Part shown: one piece after another, positions 56,436 through 64,000 of the stretch | How the letters are laid out: each line of letters opens with the position of its first letter | Position numbering within the stretch: position 1 is the stretch's first letter | Assembly (NCBI RefSeq): GCF_937616625.2 | Contig: NC_065570.1 | Location: 50,831,665-50,895,664 of the forward strand | Direction of reading: 5' to 3' | Length of the DNA: 64,000 nt | Origin: Mercurialis annua | Taxonomy: Eukaryota > Streptophyta > Magnoliopsida > Malpighiales > Euphorbiaceae | Translations under genes and position numbers: made by a program | The notes under the pieces: generated by a model | What the model was told of the DNA's origin: nothing | The model's input: the letters and a program-made list of their open reading frames with translations, nothing else | Database searches by the model: none

Positions 56436-57430
56436 TCTGATTTTTTTATTTATGAAAAATACCTTGTTTTTTTTAATTTCACAAATACTTTTTTCGGTTT
56501 TCAATTTTAGTTTTTGGTTTTTTCGGTTCGGTCGATCGAACTGACCGATTGCACAACCCTATTTTTCAGTTTTTAATATATTTTTTATAGATTTTTTTCC
56601 TGGAATTTTTTTTATTTTTTATAGTATAACAATAGTGTATATATAGTGTTTTTATGTGTAAGATTAGTGTATATATTGTGTATATATAATGTATTTATAG
56701 TTATGACATTTTGTGATGTTTTTTATGGTGTATACCATGAAACACTGCAAATACACCATGAAACACTGCAAAATACACCATAAACACTGTAAATGCACCA
56801 TAGATGTACTAAAAAACGGCAGAAATACACAATAAATACACCAAATACATACTAAAACGTAAATATATTATAAAATTACTACAAATGCACCATAAATCAA
56901 TTTGTTCTTTACAAAATCAGTAGCAAAAAACAAATCTATGAATAAAAGAAGACAAAATAAATAATTATATGAATAATAGAATAATTTTATAAACAAAAAA
57001 TTATATATCTACAATAATTTATTTACAAAATGATTAAATCATTACAAAAAATCTAAAAAATTACAGAAATCTAAAAATGAGTAGTGAACGAAAGAGACGA
57101 ACAGACTAGTGCGAACGGAAAAGACGAACGAAAAACAACGAGAAATCTATCGGAAGTAGACGAACGGAAGCGCGATCGGAAAGACGAACAGAAAAGACGA
57201 ACGAAAAAATAACTGGAGGAGACAAATTGAAATCAAATAAAAAAGAAGAAGAAAAGAAGAGAGAATTTTGAGAGAGAAGAGAGAGAAAAAAGAGTGGCTA
57301 TCTAAAAGTTTAACCTAAAATGAAATAATATTTCTTTATACAGTGGATATTTTTAATAAATAAATTAGAGAAATAGGTAGCGTAGGAAATATGAGAAAGA
57401 TGGACAAAATGGTGTAAATACTTTGTCAAA
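56436..57430. repeat. Uninterrupted copy of the dispersed repeat family split at 44.5-47.9 kb
   Basis: Opens with TTTTAACTTCTCTTTTCTGA, continues with GTGTATATATAGTGTTTTTA, the ACACCATAAACACTG words (56720-56900), AAACGAAAAGACGAACGGAA-like purine-rich text and TTTAACCTAAAATGAAATAA. It lacks the 2.4-kb insertion, so it shows the pre-insertion state. Non-coding. Confidence 0.65.
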
Positions 57431-57889
57431 AACAAGTATTTGAAAAAGAATCCTCAATTTAATTCTTTCTTTTGTAAAACAATTACCATTTTACAAAAGT
57501 CCAAGTTTAAAATGCTTTCATATAATAATGTTTAAGCATATTTTATTTATTTAAAATTCCATTTTAAATGTAAATTTATATATTCAAATATATTATTCCC
57601 AAGATTAATTCCCACACTTTAGACCATTTTTTTTTAAAAATACAAATCACAAGAAAAATATTTTTCTTGATAATACTCTAGTAATTTCTAATTTTACCAC
57701 TTAACCGCAATGCAGTCCTATTATTTTTCTAACTTTGGACTTCAAATTTGTTTTTGGGATATTATAATTGGGTATTATTTTTATTTCAATTTTTATTCCA
57801 GATGTGTATGAGCGTTATTGGCTAGATATTTGTTTTTGGGGTATTGTAAATACTTTGTCAAAAACAAGTATTTGAAAAAGAATCCTCAA

Positions 57890-58699
57890 ATACGATTTTA
57901 GACTAAAAAAAACCCTAGCCGTCTCTCTCTTTGAGAAACCTCTCAAACCCTAGTAAGTTTTCTTCCTTTTGTCATTTGGGAGGTGGTTTTTGGCCATTCT
58001 TGGCCTAAAATCACCTCCCTAATCTCTCATATTCAGTCTTTTTAGCTTTTTTCCATAGTTATTGTCTTTAATTTTGAATAAAATTTCTTTCTTGGCCATT
58101 TATGGTCTAGATCTAGAAATTATTTTCTATTCTAGTATCTTAATTTCATTAGATCTGATCTAATCGAAATTAAGAGTAGTTTTTTTTCATCGTTAGAGAT
58201 GAAATTGTTTTTTGCGATGCAAGCGACTTGGATCTCTAAAACAGTTAGAGCCACCATCTTACGACGGATTTCACCAAATATCGGTATGTTTTGCGTCAAT
58301 ATCGATGATGTCTTTAATGTTCAAGAGAAGAGATATGTCACAGAAGATGTGATTAGGTACTTTAACGATGAAGTTATAGCTGCTAGCTGTAGCAGTCGTG
58401 CGATTAAAGTTAATATTATCATGGCAAGCGAAGCTAATCTAATTCCCTTTATTTTAAAGGTTGTAATGGATGCCTTCAACAACAACTCTTTGCTTTGTAA
58501 TATTATCAGTTTGATAGCAAATGACTACTTTAGCTTAATTGAGATGCATAAATGTTGTTTTAATAGAAAATCTCATGTGGTAGCATATGACTATTTTAGT
58601 TTATCTAATTGGTTGGGGCATGTCCCTCCGATTATCAAATTCTATGTATTGGCTGATCAATCAGCTTTTGATTAATAGAACTTTTTATCTCAAAAAAAA
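57890..58699 (+). mobile_element. Internally deleted LINE with poly(A) and 16-bp target duplication
   Basis: A 16-bp direct repeat GAAAAAGAATCCTCAA flanks it (57874-57889 and 58700-58715); the right copy directly follows an A-run (TCTCAAAAAAAA). The element starts with a leader-like CCCTAGCCGTCTCTCTCTTT and ends with LINE 3' sequence. 810 bp in all; endonuclease and RT are absent, so it must have moved with enzymes supplied in trans or was deleted after insertion. Confidence 0.85.
58199..58675 (+). CDS. LINE-derived RNase H-like (RVT_3) protein in a deleted element
   Basis: 158 codons, uninterrupted, within the 57890-58699 element. The order of features follows the RNase H-like C-terminal domain of plant LINE ORF2: GMFCVNIDDVFN (first strand with the usual N-D-A position), YVTEDVIRYFNDEVIAASCS (the 'VIRDENGEVIAA' strand), EANLIPFILKVVMDAFNN (the 'EA.AI..GL..A' helix), NIISLIANDYFSLIEMHKCC and the final KSHVVAYDYFSLSNWLGHVP (usually N.VAD.LA.WA). 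Several active-site positions look changed: the HVxRxxN before the last helix reads CCFNRKS, and the first-strand residues are DD rather than D-G. It is unlikely to act as a nuclease. The start codon ATG at 58199 follows a ~310-bp leader. Whether it is expressed is unknown. Confidence 0.7.
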   Translation: MKLFFAMQATWISKTVRATILRRISPNIGMFCVNIDDVFNVQEKRYVTEDVIRYFNDEVIAASCSSRAIKVNIIMASEANLIPFILKVVMDAFNNNSLLCNIISLIANDYFSLIEMHKCCFNRKSHVVAYDYFSLSNWLGHVPPIIKFYVLADQSAFD

Positions 58700-59090
58700 G
58701 AAAAAGAATCCTCAATTTAATTCTTTCTTTTGTAAAACAATTACCATTTTACAAAAGTCCAAGTTTAAAATGCTTTCATATAATAATGTTTAAGCATATT
58801 TTATTTATTTAAAATTCCATTTTAAATGTAAATTTATATATTCAAATATATTATTCCCAAGATTAATTCCCACACTTTAGACCATTTTTAAAAAAAAAAA
58901 AAATACAAATCACAAGAAAAATATTTTTCTTGATAATACTCTAGTAATTTCTAATTTTACCACTTAACCGCAATGCAATCCTATTATTTTTCTAACTTTG
59001 AACTTCAAATTTGTTTTTGGGGTATTATAATTGGGTATTATTTTTATTTCAATTTTTATTCCAGATGTGTATGAGCGTTATTGGCTAGAT

Positions 59091-60007
59091 AGTTGTGATT
59101 TTAACAATTTTCTAATAGCTTTGATATTATGTCCATTTAATTGTGGATTTGACATTAAATATTATATTTTCATTAATAAAAAAAGAAAAATATTTTTAAC
59201 TGAAGATATGTAAATGTGGAAATAAACTTAGATTAATAGACGATGTTTTAACTAACTCGTTCCGTTTAGTACTTTTTATCTATTTTGTTATTGTATAATA
59301 CTTGATCGAAGAAAGAAATTATTTTATATTTTCTTCGAATTGTCGTTTGTTAAATTTACTTTTATGAAAATGATATAAATTACAAAAATGAATTTAATAT
59401 AAGTTGGCTTTGGGCTAAGTTTGACGAAATATTATTAATTAGAGTACGATTTATCCAGCCCATTTACATGTATAAAGAAGAAGAACAATAAAACTTGGGG
59501 AAAGAAATTAAAAAGATAAAGAAAAAGTAATCTGTCAGACAACCGTGGAACCATCCTAGCCAGCAAGCTGACTAAGAATGATCCTCTACAGCCTATATGT
59601 TCACAAGGAACACTTAGCCGTTAATCACGCTCTGATCCCACGGTCATAATTCCTCAACCAGAGTTAGGTTCCTGTCTCCTTAGTGCTAAGGATTCAGAAG
59701 TACGAGCCTATAGAACAGATCCTGTTCAAGTAAGGTCGTGTCCATTGATTCTCTACGTTTAACTAATAAAGTCTTTAAAAGCTTCTTTCACAACCGATGT
59801 GGGCTTTGTGCACTAACGTTTTTTTATTGTCCAAATCTTGATACCTGCATAACATAAGCCTTTTGAATTCAAATTATATGTCAGATGATTGTAATTTGAT
59901 AAAATTAAAATAAATTGACCGAATTCATTAGTTAATGTTTAACATGAGCCAAAATAGATTATCAATAAATAAGTATGACTTCTAACTTCAAATTATAATT
60001 ATTAATT
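59091..60007. other. Spacer with a GC-richer island
   Basis: 59520-59830 is less AT-rich (CAAGCTGACTAAGAATGATC, ACGCTCTGATCCCACGGTC, ending ACAACCGATGTGGGCTTTGT). The last phrase is common at retroelement ends, but I see no frame, tRNA-like boxes or termini that decide what it is. Confidence 0.4.
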
Positions 60008-60282
60008 GGGAAAAGGGTCATTTATACCCCTATGGTTTATCTCCAGGATCAATTAAGCCCTCAACGTCCGGAAAGGTTCAATATACCCCTAACATCTTAA
60101 AATGTTGACAACTAGGACCCTAAATTTGACGCATAAATGAAACGTTAGGGGCCTGATTGTTCAAATCGGGGGCCTGATTGTTTATTTTCTAAGACGTAAG
60201 GGGCATATTTGAACCTTTTTGTACGTTGAGGGCTTATTTGATCTTAAAGCCAAACCTTAAGAGCATAAATGACCATTTTCCC
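60008..60282. mobile_element. Mutator-like MITE with 9-bp target duplication
   Basis: The ends GGGAAAAGGGTCATTTATAC and complement of ...GCATAAATGACCATTTTCCC are inverted repeats. A perfect 9-bp direct repeat TTATTAATT flanks it (59999-60007 and 60283-60291), which is low-complexity but exact. Interior inverted text includes GGTTCAATATACCCCT and GGGGCATATTTGAACC. 275 bp. Confidence 0.8.
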
Positions 60283-60291
60283 TTATTAATT

Positions 60292-62842
60292 CATACAAAA
60301 ATATAAACTAATCTCTTAATTTTTAAGTTATTTAATTGTTTTCTCTCTTCTTTGAGTGTCGATGTTATGAAAGTGTTTGACCGATAAAAATAAATTTAAA
60401 TTAAACCTCCTAATTGTTTTTTACATAAATAAAATTATACAGTCGACTCTCTAATAATTAATACTCAATAAATTAATAATTTTAATAATTAATCAAATTT
60501 GAAGTAACCAATTTCAATATTACGTCTTATAAAGTATTCAATAAATTGATAATTCTAATAATTGATAAATATTTAGTCCAGCATGTATATTAATTATTAG
60601 AGGGTCGGTTGTATTATGTAATGATATTTGTTTTTTTAATAGTTCAATAATTGAAAAATGATTTAAATAAATATTTTTTTCTAAAAATTAGTATACTATT
60701 TTCGAGAACAATTAATTTATCGGTTATTGGGTATAAAAATTTATAAAAAAGGTTAAAAATATCAAAAAACTCTGTAACGATATTATTACACATGATACAA
60801 AAAATTAAAATTATTAACTTAAAATATTTTTATAATAGCTAAAAATTATATTCAATTAAAATATATTATTATTTAATAAGTTTGCAAACGTTTGTTAAAA
60901 AGATTGAAAAAAGTTACTAGAAAATAAAATTTGCTTAATTCTAATTCTTTTTTAAATTAAAAAGTTATACTAAATACTTAAAAAGCAAACACGTAAAGAT
61001 TAAGTGTTAATTTTTACCCTACATTCATGTTGAATTCTATTATTCTTGTCAATCTTCTAATTCGTATAGTGTTCATAATTTGTGTTCCAAGTGTTACAAC
61101 TCATGGTGAAAATTGAAGAGAATTGAACACTATTAGGAGTTGTCGAGTTTAATAAATGATTAAGATATAAAGAGTTTACAAGTTCTATATCAAAATGTTT
61201 GGTATTACGAACTTTATAACTAAGTCTTCCCGAGAAATTTGAGCAAAGTATATTTTTGGTCATTAAAAGGGATACAAAATCGCTCAAGTCAAGTCGGGAG
61301 CATTCGATCAAGTCTTATTTGTGTGGGTGAGTTAGAGGAGTTATACTTTCGGCGCTCAAATAATTGCTTAGGGTTTTTACAAGAAGTTAGTAGAACTTTA
61401 ACCATTCTTTTATGTATTTGAACATATAACATGTGATCCTTGTTTGGAGTTGATACGATCAACACTATTATAAAAATTTTAATTTTAATTTTAAATTGAA
61501 ATTTACGTTTTAAACTTCGGGCTCGTCGCGCTCTTCTCATCACCCCTCCGCTATGCCAGCAGAACATTAAAAACATTTAAAATGGTTAACCGTTATTAAT
61601 TTTAAGCTTAAATTTTTAATTTTATAAACCATGAACCGTTTTACTGGTCCATGCACATCCTTAAAAAAGTGTATTTGCTTTTTTTTTAATAAAAATACTG
61701 CAAAACTAAAAAATATTACACTCATACTTTACCAATTTAATATTTTTTTACTTTATTTTAATTTGTATTTGTAAAAATAATGCATTAAAAATACACACGG
61801 AACACCTGAAAAATATCGTCGGAGTTCGATGACCGATCTCCGAAATTTGGCCAGAAAATTTTATTGTCAATGCATGTCAATGGTGATCAATAACACAATC
61901 AATAGATTGTCAACGACATGGTTAACTTGTGCTATAACACGCTTCAACCCCTATCTTTACCTACGAAGAGGGATGTCTTCGTCCCTCTTTCCTATGCACT
62001 AGTAGGACTTGCTTTTGTTCTCGTTGGAGAAACAGCCATTAATGATAGGATTGTCGATGGAATTGAGCTCGGATGAAGTGAGAGGAGAGATTTGGACAAG
62101 AACACTCTGAGACAACTAAGAGAGGTGGTGGACTCTTTCATTAGGAAACAGAATAGAGATTAGACTCTCATATGAGACTACTTAACCCCCAACCATTTTG
62201 ACACGTCCATGTTTATTGTCGACCAGTTCACTATTGATTTTTCTTGAATTTTATGAATAAGTGTCTTTTAAGATATTTTATGTATATTTTAAATATTTTT
62301 TTATTTTTTTTTGTTTGTTTTTCAGAATATTTACTCGCAATATTTTTGTAAAAAGAAATTTCAAATATCTCGAGAAATTTAATCTTTTGTCATTATTTTT
62401 GTAAAAAACAATTTCGGGTAGCTTTGAAAAAGATCATATCCCAATTAGACTATAGTTAATAAACTTAATAAAAAAATGATAAAAGCTGACATAAATGAAT
62501 TTTGTGTATACTATGACAAACAAATAGAACAAAATATTAACACAGTTTTTGAATTTGTGTTTTGAGATCAAATAAGCTTATTTTAATTTTTTTAAAGTTA
62601 ATTAGACTCAAAATTTGTATTTTCGAAATCAAATAAGTTTATTTTAACTTTTTGGATTAACTAGATCCTCAAATTTACGTTTCGGGATCAAATAAGTCCA
62701 TATTTTGAATTGTACTATTTTGGAATTACTTGAACTAAATTGAGAGAGGTTTTGGTCTAATTTATCCAAAAGTTAAAATAGACCTATATGCAAAAAAATT
62801 TAAGTCTAATTGGTTCAAAAGATTAAAATGAGTTTATTTAAG
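60292..62842. other. AT-rich spacer
   Basis: No gene recognised. 61810-62210 is less AT-rich and includes GAGAGGTGGTGGACTCTTTC-type text that may be a decayed gene fragment; no frame could be followed. Confidence 0.4.
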
Positions 62843-63126
62843 ACAAAACTTATATGAAGACCCCTTTATTTTACCGGTTTTGTTCGAGAGGTCCCTACCC
62901 TAAAGTTGTTCACGTACAAGTCCCTGTACTTGGTTAATCTCAATTTTTATGCCCTTTTGAGAGATTGTAGGAACAAAAAATTTGTAAGTAGATGGACTGT
63001 GAAAAATTAAAAAAGAACTTGAAAATCGAAAAATAGGTAAGTAGAATGACCGGAATAACAAAAATATAATACAAGGACTTCTTCAACAAAACTGGTATAG
63101 TACAAGGACCTCTAGATGGATTTAAC
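62843..63126. mobile_element. Short inverted-repeat element related to 33491-35681
   Basis: The left end AAACTTATATGAAGACCCCT then TTTACCGGTTTTGTT, and the complement of the right end AAATCCATCTAGAGGTCCTT then GTACTATACCAGTTTTGTT, share the 'AGTCCTTGTACT' style of the 33491 element (TTGTACTATC). Imperfect; no target duplication read. Confidence 0.5.
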
Positions 63127-63215
63127 CTTTATTTAATTCCAAACACAAGTTTGAGGTTGTGCAAAAGAATGTCATAAATTTGAACACGCGCGTACGGAAT
63201 TTCACAATCTGCGCA

Positions 63216-64000
63216 ATGAAACGTCAAAAATGCTTGGAACAGCCACCCCCACCCTCTCATCAACACTCTCAGGCGACAACCACCGCCGCAGCCAACACCA
63301 ACACCAACACCATAGACAACCTACCGGAAAATCTAATCCTCCATATCCTGTCCTTTCTCCCAACACAAGACGCAATCACAACAAGTTTAGTGTCAAAAAC
63401 ATGGTGCCGATTATGGACATCAATCCCCTCCCTAAACTTTTCTTTAATCAAATTCCGTCCTCACAAAACCCCTTCCGCCACTCGCAGACGCTTCTCCGGC
63501 TACATCAACCGCACGCTCATCTCCCGTGCACACTCCCCTCTCCGCACATTCCGCCTGCGATTCCTCTACAAAGATCGGTTCAAATCCGATGTCGATTCTT
63601 GGGTTCGTTACGCAGTTGAAAATCATGTGCAAGAATTAGACTTTGGTTTCCTTATTGGCCCATCTTTACGTGATATGCATGTCTATACTTTTCCATTTGA
63701 TGTTTTGCATGGGCAAGTTAGGGTTTTGAGGTTGACTCTTTGCCACTTGAATTTGCCTAGTGGTGTCAATAATTTTTCGAGTTTGAATCTGAAGTCAGTT
63801 TATCTTGATGAAGTTCGTTTGAGTGATCAAATGTGTTCGGATTTAATTTGTGGGTGTTCTGGTTTAGAAGTTTTAGAGCTTTCTAAATGTTATGGTATGG
63901 ATTGTTTGTACATTTGTTCTAAGAGCTTGAAGGAATTGGATCTTAAGTATTTTTCGCGTAATGGCGAAGAAGTTGATTTGGAGATTGATTGTCCTAATCT
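63216..64000 (+). CDS. F-box/LRR-type protein, 5' part
   Basis: Open from ATG at 63216 to the window edge (261 codons, no intron or stop). After a Thr/Asn/Gln-rich lead (TTTAAANTNTNT), residues about 36-80 are an F-box: IDNLPENLILHILSFLPTQD, AITTSLVSKTWCRLWTSIPS. Then come LRR-like strands spaced as in FBD/LRR F-box proteins: VQELDFGF, FPFDVLHGQVRVLRLTLCHL, NLKSVYLDEVRLSDQM, GLEVLELSKCYGMD and SKSLKELDLKYF. Family role: substrate receptor of an SCF (SKP1-cullin-F-box) ubiquitin ligase, the LRRs picking the target. The first ~400 bp are C-rich at third positions, the rest AT-rich like the surroundings. The 3' end, including any FBD domain, is outside the window. It looks intact so far. Confidence 0.92.
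   Translation, partial: MKRQKCLEQPPPPSHQHSQATTTAAANTNTNTIDNLPENLILHILSFLPTQDAITTSLVSKTWCRLWTSIPSLNFSLIKFRPHKTPSATRRRFSGYINRTLISRAHSPLRTFRLRFLYKDRFKSDVDSWVRYAVENHVQELDFGFLIGPSLRDMHVYTFPFDVLHGQVRVLRLTLCHLNLPSGVNNFSSLNLKSVYLDEVRLSDQMCSDLICGCSGLEVLELSKCYGMDCLYICSKSLKELDLKYFSRNGEEVDLEIDCPN

Larger units (their letters stand above)
57415..59090. repeat. ~420-bp tandem duplication, second copy split by a LINE derivative
   Basis: 57415-57836 and 57846-57889 plus 58700-59090 are nearly identical (GTAAATACTTTGTCAAAAAC, TTAATTCTTTCTTTTGTAAA, CCAGATGTGTATGAGCGTTA). The second copy is cut after GAATCCTCAA by the 57890-58699 insertion. A length change in an A-run near 58890 is the largest difference seen. 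The high identity indicates a recent duplication. Confidence 0.9.

Noticed and set aside
63230..63619. Open frame MLGTATPTLSS... overlapping the F-box start
   Set aside because: It is the +2 shadow of the F-box frame, which starts at 63216 and has clear F-box and LRR signatures.

Overview
The window is AT-rich nuclear DNA of a flowering plant, almost certainly a eudicot. Evidence: GT-AG introns, a plant-specific Dof transcription factor, an ICR/RIP-family ROP effector, an F-box/LRR gene start, and many plant-type transposable elements. I cannot name the species. Three host genes are supported: a Dof zinc-finger gene (27137-28599, +), an ICR (interactor of constitutively active ROPs) gene (coding exons 36778-40653, -), and the 5' part of an F-box/LRR gene running off the right edge (63216 onward, +). 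Nearly everything else is transposon-derived or AT-rich spacer.

Layout. 1-2000: a CACTA-type terminus, two Stowaway MITEs and spacer. 2000-9500: a long minus-oriented LTR-like block, then a decayed LINE (ORF1 remnant, endonuclease remnant, RT-end/zf-RVT/RNase H remnant) split by a 697-bp solo LTR. 10.2-13.6 kb: small hAT-like and Mutator-like non-autonomous elements. 13.9-22.0 kb: the most complete mobile element, a Mutator-like element of the Kaonashi/ULP1-carrying kind. It has a + strand 8-exon gene (DUF1985-like domain plus Ulp1/C48 protease-like domain) facing a - strand 2-exon MURA-type transposase that reads through as a 736-residue protein, with a higher-order tandem repeat between the two 3' ends. 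22-27 kb: spacer. 27-28.6 kb: Dof gene. 31-36 kb: an LTR with a tRNA-Asp-type primer-binding site, two Stowaways and a nested pair of inverted-repeat elements. 36.8-42.3 kb: ICR gene. 42.6-60.3 kb: a second fold-back Mutator-like element, a CAGCAGAAAACGCC-repeat element, two copies of another repeat family, a Tourist-like MITE, an unrecognised broken ORF, a solo LTR, a probable non-autonomous relative of the 14-22 kb element, and an internally deleted LINE with clear target-site duplication. 63.2 kb to the end: F-box gene.

The most unusual recurring signal is a set of GC-richer cassettes (about 4890-5090, 7420-7560, 32078-32192, 34110-34550, 42905-43190, 43790-44075, 53110-53400, 55140-55330). 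Each is built from many direct and inverted copies of one short motif and sits in otherwise AT-rich transposon DNA. In at least three minus-oriented LTRs the cassette lies just upstream of a TATA-like box, i.e. in U3. In two fold-back Mutator-like elements with matching termini and perfect 10-bp target duplications, the cassette is the centre of the element and the motif differs between the copies.

Transposon boundaries are exact where a target duplication could be read, and approximate elsewhere. Family names rest on recognised motifs, not on database searches.
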